Shown: positions 18,118 to 26,910 of the stretch, in pieces
Layout: every line of letters starts with the position of its first letter
Position numbering within the stretch: position 1 is the first letter of the stretch
Assembly: GCA_964498785.1 (NCBI GenBank)
Contig: CAZCJL010000009.1
Location: 1-64,000 of the forward strand
Origin: Mariaggregatimicrobium sp964498785
Lineage (GTDB): Bacteria; Zhuqueibacterota; Zhuqueibacteria; Thermofontimicrobiales; Thiofontviventaceae
Length of the DNA stretch: 64,000 nt
Reading direction: 5' to 3'
Notes under the pieces: model-generated
What the model was told of the DNA's origin: nothing
The model's input: the letters and a program-made list of their open reading frames with translations, nothing else
Databases searched by the model: none
Translations under genes and position numbers: made by a program

Positions 18118-18199
18118 GGGAAGGTTCCCGAGCGGTCAAAGGGAACAGACTGTAAATCTGTCGGCTCAGCCTTCGGAGGTTCGAATCCTCCCCTTCCCA
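18118..18199 (+). tRNA. tRNA-Tyr (anticodon GTA)
   Basis: The 82-base tRNA has a long variable arm, as expected for bacterial tRNA-Tyr. Acceptor GGGAAGG pairs with CCTTCCC, and the anticodon loop CTGTAAA gives GTA. It starts six bases after tRNA-Thr. Confidence 0.96.
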
Positions 18200-18253
18200 C
18201 AACTCATTTATCTACATACTGTTGAGGCAGTAGTTGATACTGTTAAAGATATT

Positions 18254-18327
18254 GCGGGAATAGCTCAATTGGCTAGAGCATCAGCCTTCCAAGCTGAGGG
18301 TTGCGGGTTCGACCCCCGTTTCCCGCT
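18254..18327 (+). tRNA. tRNA-Gly (anticodon TCC)
   Basis: The 74-base cloverleaf has acceptor GCGGGAA/TTCCCGC, discriminator T, and anticodon loop CTTCCAA giving TCC. A 162-base spacer without recognisable content separates it from the next tRNA. Confidence 0.96.
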
Positions 18328-18489
18328 CATCTATTGTACCCCTCATAATCGCTCCTATTTTGATTTCTTCATTGAACTTGCAACGTGGGTAGTAGGGGAG
18401 TTTCGGAAAGTTTTCGGGTGGTGGTGAAGATAATCAAAAGCGGATTACGACTGAAAGTTGTGAGGGGTTTTAAATGTCAATTAACCAAA

Positions 18490-18562
18490 GCCCACGTAGC
18501 TCAGTCGGTAGAGCACATCCTTGGTAAGGATGAGGTCACCAGTTCAATCCTGGTCGTGGGCT
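18490..18562 (+). tRNA. tRNA-Thr (anticodon GGT)
   Basis: The 73-base cloverleaf has acceptor GCCCACG/CGTGGGC and anticodon loop TTGGTAA giving GGT, which reads ACC/ACT. It ends 47 bases before tuf, so it is probably processed from the tuf transcript. Confidence 0.96.
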
Positions 18563-18595
18563 CTTTTATAATTAAAAATTTAACCTTAAAATTGG

Positions 18596-19813
18596 GGAGG
18601 TAATAACCGATGGCTAAGGCAAAGTTTGAGCGGACGAAGCCGCATGTAAATATAGGGACGATAGGTCACGTCGATCACGGCAAGACGACTTTAACCGCAG
18701 CCATAACGATGTATTTGGCGAATATAGGTCAGGCAGACGTTAAGAAATATGATGAGATCGACAATGCACCCGAAGAAAAGGCACGGGGGATAACGATTAA
18801 TACAGCGCATGTCGAGTATCAAACAGAGAACAGACATTATGCGCACGTAGACTGTCCTGGCCATGCAGATTATATCAAGAATATGATCACAGGGGCGGCG
18901 CAGATGGACGGATCGATTCTGGTCGTATCAGCCTCAGATGGCCCGATGCCGCAAACACGGGAACATATATTATTGGCACGGCAGGTAAATGTGCCGTCAA
19001 TCGTTGTGTTTTTGAACAAGACCGACCAGGTAGATGATCCAGAGCTGTTGGAACTGGTCGAATTAGAGTTGCGAGAGTTGCTGAGTCAATACGAATATCC
19101 GGGAGATGATATTCCGATCATCAAAGGAAGTGCATTACATGCAATGGAAAAGGGAGCCGCGGGAGCTTTTACAGGCGGCGAATGGGATCCGATTAAGGAA
19201 TTGTTGGTTGCGGTTGATGAATACATTCCGACCCCGGAACGAGATACAGACAAGCCTTTTTTGATGCCAGTAGAGGATGTATTTTCGATAACAGGCCGTG
19301 GTACAGTAGGAACGGGTCGAGTCGAACGTGGGATAGTTCATGTCGGTGATGAGGTAGAGATTGTCGGCATGGGCACGAAGCGGAAGACAGTGTGTACTGG
19401 TGTTGAAATGTTCCGAAAATTGTTAGACGAAGGCCAGGCCGGGGATAATGTTGGCTTACTCTTGCGTGGCGTAGACAAGGAAGATTTAGTGAGAGGGCAG
19501 GTAGTTGCGAAACCCGGGTCGATCACCCCACACACGAAGTTTAAAGGTGAAGTATATGTTTTGACCAAAGAAGAGGGTGGCCGCCATACCCCATTTTTTG
19601 ATGGATATCGCCCGCAGTTTTATTTTCGTACGACAGATGTTACAGGATCGATTGCGATGCCAGAAGGTGTGGAAATGGTAATGCCTGGCGACAATATAAA
19701 TATGGATGTGGAATTAATAACACCGATAGCCATGGAAGAAGGATTACGGTTCGCGATTCGTGAAGGAGGCCGTACTGTCGGCGCCGGAGTTGTTACCCAA
19801 ATTATAGAATAAA
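18596..19813. repeat. Long direct repeat, tuf copy 1
   Basis: This tract reads identically to 34367-35584 except at one base (C at 19779, G at 35550). It includes the ribosome site and the stop codon and ends sharply on both sides. Confidence 0.95.
18610..19812 (+). CDS. tuf: Elongation factor Tu, copy 1
   Basis: The 400-residue GTPase brings aminoacyl-tRNA to the ribosome. G1 GHVDHGKTT, G3 DCPGHADY and G4 NKTDQVD are present, and domains 2 and 3 are intact. GGGAGG precedes the ATG. The protein is identical to copy 2 at 34381. Twelve of its 28 isoleucine codons are ATA, high for such a strongly expressed gene. The position after four tRNAs and before rpmG-tRNA-Trp-secE-nusG matches the classical tufB locus. 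Confidence 0.98.
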   Translation: MAKAKFERTKPHVNIGTIGHVDHGKTTLTAAITMYLANIGQADVKKYDEIDNAPEEKARGITINTAHVEYQTENRHYAHVDCPGHADYIKNMITGAAQMDGSILVVSASDGPMPQTREHILLARQVNVPSIVVFLNKTDQVDDPELLELVELELRELLSQYEYPGDDIPIIKGSALHAMEKGAAGAFTGGEWDPIKELLVAVDEYIPTPERDTDKPFLMPVEDVFSITGRGTVGTGRVERGIVHVGDEVEIVGMGTKRKTVCTGVEMFRKLLDEGQAGDNVGLLLRGVDKEDLVRGQVVAKPGSITPHTKFKGEVYVLTKEEGGRHTPFFDGYRPQFYFRTTDVTGSIAMPEGVEMVMPGDNINMDVELITPIAMEEGLRFAIREGGRTVGAGVVTQIIE

Positions 19814-19823
19814 GAGGTTAGCA

Positions 19824-19973
19824 ATGAGAGATTTAGTTATTCTGGAATGTTCTGAATGTAAGCGACGTAATTATACAACAACGAAGAATAAGAGAAAACA
19901 TTCCGGAAGAATTGAACATAAAAAATATTGCCCGTTTTGCAATAAGCATCAAACTCATAAAGAAACTCGCTAA
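19824..19973 (+). CDS. rpmG: 50S ribosomal protein L33
   Basis: This 49-residue gene is 11 bases after tuf with an AGAGG site. It has the zinc-binding form with CSEC (residues 9-12) and CPFC near residue 36. The start MRDLVILECSECKRRNYTT is typical of L33. It is followed by tRNA-Trp seven bases after the stop. Confidence 0.95.
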   Translation: MRDLVILECSECKRRNYTTTKNKRKHSGRIEHKKYCPFCNKHQTHKETR

Positions 19974-19982
19974 AATCGATAC

Positions 19983-20056
19983 AGGCCAGTAGCTCGAACT
20001 GGTAGAGCACCGGTCTCCAAAACCGGGTGTTGGGGGTTCGAATCCCTCCTGGCCTG
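19983..20056 (+). tRNA. tRNA-Trp (anticodon CCA)
   Basis: The 74-base cloverleaf has acceptor AGGCCAG/CTGGCCT, discriminator G, and anticodon loop CTCCAAA giving CCA. It sits between rpmG and secE, a conserved arrangement in many bacteria. Confidence 0.96.
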
Positions 20057-20092
20057 CTTTCTTATTATTTAGGGAGGATATTCAAAAAACGG

Positions 20093-20275
20093 ATGTTTAA
20101 AAAAATAAGTAGATTTATTCAGGAAGTTAGACAGGAAATGTCTAAAGTAAGTTGGCCTACGAGAGATGAGCTAAAAGGGACAACGATTGTCGTAATTATT
20201 ATGACAGTGATTTTATCTCTTTTTATTTTTGGAGTCGATAAAATCTTACAGGTCATCTTAGACGTGATCTATTAA
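20093..20275 (+). CDS. secE: Protein translocase subunit SecE
   Basis: The 60-residue single-span subunit clamps SecY. The conserved amphipathic part EVRQEMSKVSWPTRDEL precedes one membrane helix (VVIIMTVILSLFIFGVDKIL). The ATG at 20093 is the family start; GGGAGG lies 15 bases away, farther than usual. The frame upstream runs into tRNA-Trp and is not coding. nusG follows after 17 bases. Confidence 0.94.
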   Translation: MFKKISRFIQEVRQEMSKVSWPTRDELKGTTIVVIIMTVILSLFIFGVDKILQVILDVIY

Positions 20276-20292
20276 CAAGGGATGAGAAATAA

Positions 20293-20835
20293 TTGACAAC
20301 TGGTGAAAAAAAATGGTATGTTATTCATGTTCTAAGTGGACACGAAAAAAAAATAAAAACATACCTTGAAAATGAGATTAAGACGTTAGAATTATCTGAC
20401 ACGATTAGCAATATCCTTATTCCATCTGAAGAAGTGACAGAGATGAAAGATGGTAAGAAAAAAGTAAAAAATAAAGTATTTTTTCCTGGATATATGTTAG
20501 TTGAAGCATGTTTAGATAAGGATAGTATTCATCTTATTACCTCAACTCCAGGAGTCACAAATTTTGTTGGGCCTAAAAATATGCCCCAACCTCTACGAGC
20601 TGAAGAGATCGAAAGAATACTTGGCCGAGTTGATCAATCGAAGCAGCAGGATATGGTGGATGCTCCTTTTCGTGTTGGGGATCCGATCAAAGTAATTGAC
20701 GGCCCTTTTACAGATTTCACAGGTTTTGTGAAAGAAGTCAATCACGAGAAAGCAAAACTAAAAGTAATGGTCAGTATTTTTGGAAGAGCGACTCCAGTAG
20801 AATTAGATTTTTTACAAGTAGAATTAGAAAAATAG
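20293..20835 (+). CDS. nusG: Transcription termination/antitermination factor NusG
   Basis: The 180-residue protein starts at TTG after GGGATGAG. The NGN domain (KKWYVIHVLSGHEKKIKTYL; VFFPGYMLVEA) binds RNA polymerase. The KOW domain at the C-terminus (VGDPIKVIDGPFTDFTGFV) contacts Rho or S10. Length and order secE-nusG-rplK are standard. Confidence 0.96.
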   Translation: MTTGEKKWYVIHVLSGHEKKIKTYLENEIKTLELSDTISNILIPSEEVTEMKDGKKKVKNKVFFPGYMLVEACLDKDSIHLITSTPGVTNFVGPKNMPQPLRAEEIERILGRVDQSKQQDMVDAPFRVGDPIKVIDGPFTDFTGFVKEVNHEKAKLKVMVSIFGRATPVELDFLQVELEK

Positions 20836-20856
20836 CTAAATCGGACGGGACGATAA

Positions 20857-21282
20857 ATGGCAAAGAAAGTTATTAGTTCAATAAAGCTACAGATTCCAGC
20901 AGGAAAAGCGAATCCCTCTCCGCCGGTCGGTCCGGCATTAGGTCAGCATGGTGTAAATATAATGGAATTTTGTAAGCAATTTAATGCAAAGACACAGGAT
21001 AAGCAGGGCTTAATTATTCCGGTAATAATTACTGTGTATGCTGACAGGTCGTTTACCTTTATTACAAAAACCCCGCCGGCAGCAGTTCTTCTAAAAAAAG
21101 CCGCTGGGTTGGAAAAGGGCTCTGGAGAGCCGAATCGGAACAAAGTCGGCAAGGTTCCCCGTGCGAAAGTGAAAGAGATTGCCGAAACAAAAATGAAGGA
21201 TTTAAACGCATTCACTATCGAGAGTGCAATGCGAATGATTGAAGGAACTGCTCGAAGTATGGGCATCACCATTATTGATTAA
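20857..21282 (+). CDS. rplK: 50S ribosomal protein L11
   Basis: The 141-residue GTPase-centre protein has the proline-rich N-terminal IPAGKANPSPPVGPALGQHG and the rRNA-binding C-terminal half. It cooperates with L10 and L12 in recruiting elongation factors and is needed for RelA activation in organisms that have it. It is followed by rplA after 23 bases. Confidence 0.97.
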   Translation: MAKKVISSIKLQIPAGKANPSPPVGPALGQHGVNIMEFCKQFNAKTQDKQGLIIPVIITVYADRSFTFITKTPPAAVLLKKAAGLEKGSGEPNRNKVGKVPRAKVKEIAETKMKDLNAFTIESAMRMIEGTARSMGITIID

Positions 21283-21305
21283 GACCAAGATTCTTTGGAG
21301 AAAAG

Positions 21306-22007
21306 ATGAAAAGAAGTAAAAGATATAAAGAAATAATGAGCAAGATGGACCGGGGAAAGCTTTATTCTCTTGATGAGGCAATTGAAATCCTGAAATCAAC
21401 TCCGCAAGCCAGGTTCGATGAAACGATTGATATTGCATTAAACCTTGGGGTTAATCCGCGTCACGCTGATCAGATGATTCGCGGTGCAGTGTCTTTACCT
21501 CATGGTCTCGGGAAATCCGTTCGGGTGCTGGTGCTAACCAAAGGCGCAAAAGAAAAAGAAGCCAAAGACGCCGGCGCTGATTTTGTAGGACTTGACGACT
21601 ATCTTGAAAAAATTCAGGAAGGCTGGTTTGAATTTGATGTAATCATTGCCACGCCGGATGTAATGAGTTCTGTTGGTAAATTCGGTAAGATTTTAGGTCC
21701 AAAAGGGCTAATGCCAAATCCCAAAAGTGGAACTGTCACTTTCGATATTGACCAGACAGTAAAAGAGGTAAAAGCTGGAAAAATAGAGTTTAGAGTTGAT
21801 CGAAACGGGATAATTCATGTCGGAGTTGGAAAGGTTTCTTTTGATGCGAATAAGCTAAAAGACAATATTAAGGCTTTCATAGATAAAATTGTCAGAATGA
21901 AACCAGCTTCTGTAAAAGGACAGTATTTACGGAGTGCAACAATTTCAGCGACGATGGGGCCTGGTATTAAATTAGATAAAAGTTTGTTGTTAGATGAGCT
22001 TAAATAA
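21306..22007 (+). CDS. rplA: 50S ribosomal protein L1
   Basis: The 233-residue L1-stalk protein carries GPKGLMPNPKSGTVT and the C-terminal MGPGIKLD. In E. coli, L1 represses its own operon by binding the mRNA leader; no obvious mimic was made out here. TTTGGAG precedes the ATG. Confidence 0.97.
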   Translation: MKRSKRYKEIMSKMDRGKLYSLDEAIEILKSTPQARFDETIDIALNLGVNPRHADQMIRGAVSLPHGLGKSVRVLVLTKGAKEKEAKDAGADFVGLDDYLEKIQEGWFEFDVIIATPDVMSSVGKFGKILGPKGLMPNPKSGTVTFDIDQTVKEVKAGKIEFRVDRNGIIHVGVGKVSFDANKLKDNIKAFIDKIVRMKPASVKGQYLRSATISATMGPGIKLDKSLLLDELK

Positions 22008-22026
22008 TCTTAAAGGAAACAAGCCA

Positions 22027-22551
22027 ATGCCCAGACCAGATAAAATACAAAAAGTTACCGAACTTGCAGAAAAAATTTCTGAGGCGAAAAGTATCCTTTT
22101 AACAGACTATAAAGGATTAAATGTCGAAAAGATTAGCGATTTGAGAACTCAGCTTAGAGAAGCCTCTGTGGAATACAAAATAGTCAAGAATACTTTAACG
22201 AAAATTTCCATCGAAAGTTTAGGATATCAAGAGTTAATTGAATTTCTTGACGGTCCGACTGCAATAGCATTTGGATTAGATGATCCGATTGCACCGGCAA
22301 AAATCATTTTTGAGTTCGCTAAGAAAAACGATAGACCTCAAATAAAGGCTTATTTTTTAGATGGACAGTTATATAAGGGCGCCCAGATTGAAGAGTTGGC
22401 TCAACTTCCAAATCAGGAAATATTATTGGGTCAATTAGTGGGAACAATAAGTGCCCCTTTATCAAATTTTGTTTATTTGTTAAATAATTTACTGCAAAAA
22501 ACAGTACTTGTTTTAAATGCAATAAAAGAGAAAAAAGAACAAGAAGGTTGA
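22027..22551 (+). CDS. rplJ: 50S ribosomal protein L10
   Basis: The 174-residue protein forms the base of the L12 stalk. I chose the ATG at 22027 after AAAGGA; an upstream in-frame ATG inside rplA would add 11 non-homologous residues. LLTDYKGLNVEKISDLR and YKIVKNTL are typical. The C-terminal helix (NFVYLLNNLLQKTVLVLNAI) binds L12 dimers. Confidence 0.95.
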   Translation: MPRPDKIQKVTELAEKISEAKSILLTDYKGLNVEKISDLRTQLREASVEYKIVKNTLTKISIESLGYQELIEFLDGPTAIAFGLDDPIAPAKIIFEFAKKNDRPQIKAYFLDGQLYKGAQIEELAQLPNQEILLGQLVGTISAPLSNFVYLLNNLLQKTVLVLNAIKEKKEQEG

Positions 22552-22572
22552 TATTATCACGGAGGATTAGAA

Positions 22573-23031
22573 ATGGCTGATAAGGTAGAGGCCAAGAGCG
22601 AAGAAAAAAAGGTTGCAGCGAAAAAAAACGATGCTCCCCCAAAAACTGAAAATGGTTCCATTGATTCTATTATTGAAGCAATTGAAAAATTAACAGTACT
22701 TGATCTTGCAAAATTAATTAAAGCATTAGAAGATAAGTTTGGGGTAACAGCACAGGCTCCAGTTGTCGCTGCTGCAAATGCTCCTGGTGCCGTTTTGGCA
22801 TCAGAAGAAGCAGAAGAAAAAACTGAGTTCGACGTTGTTTTAAGTTCTGTTGGTGATAAGAAAATTCAGGTAATTAAAGTTGTTCGTGCTGCAACGAATT
22901 TGGGTCTTAAAGAAGCCAAAGACTTGGTGGATTCAGCTCCAAAGCCTGTAAAAGAAGGTGTTCCTAAAGAAGAAGCTGAAGAACTTAAGAAACAATTAGA
23001 AGAAGTTGGAGCAACCGTAGAACTGAAGTAA
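22573..23031 (+). CDS. rplL: 50S ribosomal protein L7/L12 with N-terminal extension
   Basis: The stalk protein is 152 residues, longer than the usual 120-130. The first roughly 27 residues (MADKVEAKSEEKKVAAKKND...) are a Lys/Ala/Glu-rich extension before the normal dimerisation domain, an Ala-rich hinge, and the C-terminal factor-binding domain (KIQVIKVVRAATNLGLKEAKDLVD). CGGAGG precedes the ATG. No internal start with a good site was noticed that would give the short form. The L10-L12 order is normal. Confidence 0.95.
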   Translation: MADKVEAKSEEKKVAAKKNDAPPKTENGSIDSIIEAIEKLTVLDLAKLIKALEDKFGVTAQAPVVAAANAPGAVLASEEAEEKTEFDVVLSSVGDKKIQVIKVVRAATNLGLKEAKDLVDSAPKPVKEGVPKEEAEELKKQLEEVGATVELK

Positions 23032-23076
23032 TTAGGTTATTTAAATATCTAATTTAGAAAGGATGTCGGTTTCTTT

Positions 23077-26000
23077 ATGATGAACGACGATGTCAGGAGG
23101 AAATCCTTTTCTAAAATATCGAAAGTTGCGGAACTGCCAGACCTTTTGGATATCCAGTTAAAATCGTTTGAAGATTTTTTGCAAGCGAATGTGATTCACG
23201 AAAAACGGGGAGACGAAGGTCTTCAGGCAGTTTTTAATGGCATCTTTCCAATTATTGATAGTAAGGAAAATTTTATCCTGGAGTTTGTATCATATTATCT
23301 GGATACACCGAAATACAATATTGAAGAATGTCAAGATCGCGGTGTGACGTATTCCGTGCCACTTAAGGCAAAATTACGTCTTTCCATGCGAGATCCGGAC
23401 GCTGACAGCAGTGACGGATTTATTGACACTATCGAGCAAATTGTGTATCTGGGCAATATTCCAGTTATGACTCATCGCGGCACGTTTGTAATTAATGGTG
23501 CAGAAAGAATTGTGGTTAGTCAATTACATCGTTCCCCGGGCGTCTTTTTTGATGAATTAAAGCACCCAAATGGAACTAAAATTTATTCTGCGCGAATTAT
23601 ACCGCTTCGAGGAGCATGGGTAGAATTTAATACGGATATAAATGACGTAATGTACGTCTTTATTGATCGCAGGAAAAAATTTCCAGTTACTACATTGCTT
23701 CGTGTTATTGGATATTCCAGTGACCAGGAAATATTGGACCTTTTCAATTTAATTGAAGATATCAATATTAATTCTGATAATACGGATGATTTCAAAGATG
23801 CGTATTGTGCAATTGATATTGTTGATACGGAAACCGGGGAAATACTGGTCGAGCGGGAGGCTCCCTTAACTGAAGAAGTAATTCATAAATTGAAAGAAGC
23901 AGGTATTGAAACTGTCAAAATTATGAAATATGACGCGGTCACAGGACCGGATGTGATATCAAATACATTGAGACGGGATCCTGCGAAATCAGAGAAGGAT
24001 GCACTCGAGACTATTTATCGTCAGCTAAGAGCAGGGGACGCACCAGATTTGGATACTGCCAGAAATCTGGTCGATCGCTTGTTTTTTAACCCAAAACGAT
24101 ACGATCTTAGCAAAGTAGGACGGCATCGCCTGAACAAGAAGCTGAGTGTTAAAATTGATAACGAAACGACCGTCCTGACAAAAGATGATATTGTTGCTAT
24201 TATTACGTATCTGCTTGAATTGCGAAATGGAAAACGGACGCCGGACGATATTGATCATTTAGGAAATCGAAGAATACGAACTGTCGGTGAACAGCTTTCT
24301 GCTCAGATGACAGTTGGATTGTCCCGAATGGCCAGAACCATCAAAGAACGAATGAATTTACGGGAGACGGAAAAGCTAACGCCACAGGATTTGGTGAATG
24401 CGCGTACAATTCTTTCCGTTCTCAACACATTTTTCGGTACAAGCCAGCTCTCACAATTTATGGATCAAACAAATCCTTTGGCTGAATTAACACACAAACG
24501 GAGATTGTCCGCACTTGGGCCTGGAGGATTAACGCGGGAACGAGCCGGATTTGAGGTCCGTGATGTGCATTATACACATTACGGTAGGTTGTGCCCAATC
24601 GAGACGCCGGAAGGCCCGAACATTGGATTGATTTCATCATTAACAACGTTTGCCAGAATAAATAATTTTGGTTTTATTGAAACTCCTTATCGAAAAGTTA
24701 TTAACGGAAAAATAACGAATGAGATTGAGTATTTATCAGCAGATGATGAGGAAGAACTTTTTGTTGCTCAGGCAAATGCTGAAATTGATGAAAACAATGA
24801 ATTTGTTAATGATAGAATTCAGGTTCGTTATAAAGCAGATTATCCGCTTTATCCAAAGGAAACTGTTCATTATATGGATGTTGCGCCAACGCAAATCGTT
24901 TCTGCGGCTGCTTCTCTTATCCCATTTTTAGAACACGATGACGCGAACCGAGCATTGATGGGGTCGAATATGCAGCGTCAATCCGTTCCACTGTTAAAAC
25001 CGGCGGCTCCTTTTGTGGGAACTGGCCTGGAATCAAAAGTGGCACGCGATTCACGGGCAATGATCGTGAGCGAAGTAAATGGAGTTGTAGAAAAGGTCTC
25101 CGCAAATGAAATTACTGTACGAATTAAAGATGCTGAGGCTAATTACTCGGCAAAAGAGAAATTGCTTGATTTTGAACATATTGATCAAATTACGTACAAG
25201 TTAACAAAATTTCAGAGAACGAATCAGGATACATGTATTAATCAGGTTCCCATTGTTAAGCAAGGGCAGGAAGTGAAAAAGGGACAGGTGTTAGCAGACG
25301 GATGCGCAACGAATTCCGGCGAGCTGGCGCTTGGACGAAACGTGTTAGTGGCGTTTATGCCATGGCGCGGCTATAATTTTGAAGATGCAATTGTTATTTC
25401 CGAACGAGTTGTGAAAGAAGATATTTATACCTCTATTCATATTGAAGAGTTCGAATTACAGGTACGGGATACAAAGCGAGGCGAGGAAGAACTGACTCGT
25501 GAAATTCCTAACGTAAGCGAGGAAGCAACAAAAGACCTGGATGAAAACGGCATCATCCGTATTGGCGCAGAAGTAAAAGCAGGCGATATTTTGGTTGGAA
25601 AAGTTACTCCAAAAGGTGAGACAGATCCAACGCCGGAAGAGAAATTATTAAAAGCAATCTTTGGTGAAAAAGCCGGTGATGTAAAAGATGCATCTCTAAA
25701 AGCACCTCCGGGATTGAAAGGGATTGTGATTGATACCAAATTGTTTTCGCGCAAAAAACGCGACGCTAAGTCTAAACGGAAAGACAAGAAAAAAATTGAT
25801 GAATTAGATGTTTGGTTGGCACAAGAAAAAGAGCGTGCTAATAACCTGCGCGATGAAAAAGTTAGAGTTATTTTAAATAATGAAATTTCAGCAGGGATTC
25901 GGGATGTCGAAAGTGGCAGATTGGTTGTAAAAGCAAATATAAAACTTAGTTTAGATGTCCTGGAATCTATCAATTTTAATACATTAGATTATACCCAGCC

Positions 26001-26892
26001 ATTAATTCAACATATTGAAAAAGATCAGCTAATCGGGGAAATTTTTGATAGATATTATGAAAAGATCAAATCGTTAGAAGAAGAATATGAACGTCGGAAG
26101 TTTAAGATAACGGTAGGAGATGAGCTTCCCCCGGGTATTGTTCAACTTGCCAAAGTGTATGTTGCTAAAAAAAGAAAATTAATGGTCGGGGATAAAATGG
26201 CTGGTCGCCATGGCAATAAAGGAGTTGTTGCTAAAATAGTGTCGGTTGAAGACATGCCATATTTGCCAAATGGGGACCCAGTAGATATTGTACTAAATCC
26301 TTTAGGAGTTCCTTCACGTATGAACCTCGGACAAATCATGGAAACAAACCTGGGATGGGCTGCTAAAATTTTAGATTCATATTATGCAAGTCCGGTGTTT
26401 GATGGAGCTACTTACGAGGAAGTCCTTGAAGAAATGAAAAAAGCCGGCTTGCCTTTGAATGGTAAATCAAAGCTATATGACGGACATACAGGGGAACCCT
26501 TTGATCAAACAGTGACAGTCGGATATATTTATATTATGAAACTTTCACACTTAGTGGAAGATAAGATTCATGCGCGTTCAATAGGACCGTATTCACTTAT
26601 TACTCAACAACCTCTTGGCGGAAAAGCTCAATTTGGCGGACAAAGGTTTGGGGAAATGGAAGTATGGGCATTAGAAGCTTATGGTGCCGCTCATACGTTA
26701 CAAGAGATATTGACGGTAAAATCAGATGATGTTCGTGGAAGATCAAAAGTATATGAAGCGATTGTAAAAGGTGATAATTTACCGGACCCCGGACTACCCG
26801 AATCCTTTAACGTGCTTGTAAGAGAGCTGCAAGGGTTGGGACTGGATGTGGAGTTGTTAGAGGATAATAATATTTCAGTTAAGAAAAAATAA
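23077..26892 (+). CDS. rpoB: DNA-directed RNA polymerase beta subunit
   Basis: The 1271-residue subunit includes the rifampicin-binding region (FGTSQLSQFMDQTNPLAELT with KRRLSALGPGGLTRERAG) and PIETPEGPNIGLI. The residues normally giving rifampicin sensitivity (Q, D, H, S in this cluster) are wild-type, so rifampicin sensitivity would be expected. The C-terminal GKAQFGGQRFGEMEVWALEA clamp is intact. rpoC follows after 18 bases. Confidence 0.98.
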   Translation: MMNDDVRRKSFSKISKVAELPDLLDIQLKSFEDFLQANVIHEKRGDEGLQAVFNGIFPIIDSKENFILEFVSYYLDTPKYNIEECQDRGVTYSVPLKAKLRLSMRDPDADSSDGFIDTIEQIVYLGNIPVMTHRGTFVINGAERIVVSQLHRSPGVFFDELKHPNGTKIYSARIIPLRGAWVEFNTDINDVMYVFIDRRKKFPVTTLLRVIGYSSDQEILDLFNLIEDININSDNTDDFKDAYCAIDIVDTETGEILVEREAPLTEEVIHKLKEAGIETVKIMKYDAVTGPDVISNTLRRDPAKSEKDALETIYRQLRAGDAPDLDTARNLVDRLFFNPKRYDLSKVGRHRLNKKLSVKIDNETTVLTKDDIVAIITYLLELRNGKRTPDDIDHLGNRRIRTVGEQLSAQMTVGLSRMARTIKERMNLRETEKLTPQDLVNARTILSVLNTFFGTSQLSQFMDQTNPLAELTHKRRLSALGPGGLTRERAGFEVRDVHYTHYGRLCPIETPEGPNIGLISSLTTFARINNFGFIETPYRKVINGKITNEIEYLSADDEEELFVAQANAEIDENNEFVNDRIQVRYKADYPLYPKETVHYMDVAPTQIVSAAASLIPFLEHDDANRALMGSNMQRQSVPLLKPAAPFVGTGLESKVARDSRAMIVSEVNGVVEKVSANEITVRIKDAEANYSAKEKLLDFEHIDQITYKLTKFQRTNQDTCINQVPIVKQGQEVKKGQVLADGCATNSGELALGRNVLVAFMPWRGYNFEDAIVISERVVKEDIYTSIHIEEFELQVRDTKRGEEELTREIPNVSEEATKDLDENGIIRIGAEVKAGDILVGKVTPKGETDPTPEEKLLKAIFGEKAGDVKDASLKAPPGLKGIVIDTKLFSRKKRDAKSKRKDKKKIDELDVWLAQEKERANNLRDEKVRVILNNEISAGIRDVESGRLVVKANIKLSLDVLESINFNTLDYTQPLIQHIEKDQLIGEIFDRYYEKIKSLEEEYERRKFKITVGDELPPGIVQLAKVYVAKKRKLMVGDKMAGRHGNKGVVAKIVSVEDMPYLPNGDPVDIVLNPLGVPSRMNLGQIMETNLGWAAKILDSYYASPVFDGATYEEVLEEMKKAGLPLNGKSKLYDGHTGEPFDQTVTVGYIYIMKLSHLVEDKIHARSIGPYSLITQQPLGGKAQFGGQRFGEMEVWALEAYGAAHTLQEILTVKSDDVRGRSKVYEAIVKGDNLPDPGLPESFNVLVRELQGLGLDVELLEDNNISVKKK

Positions 26893-26910
26893 AAATTTTG
26901 AGGTATAGAC

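Noticed and set aside
18116..18603. Two plus-strand frames across the tRNA cluster
   Set aside because: They are translations of tRNA-Tyr, tRNA-Gly and tRNA-Thr genes, not proteins.
18610..19812. Horizontal transfer of tuf based on frequent ATA codons
   Set aside because: Twelve of 28 Ile codons are ATA, but rpsL also uses ATA often, so the difference is not convincing in this AT-rich genome.
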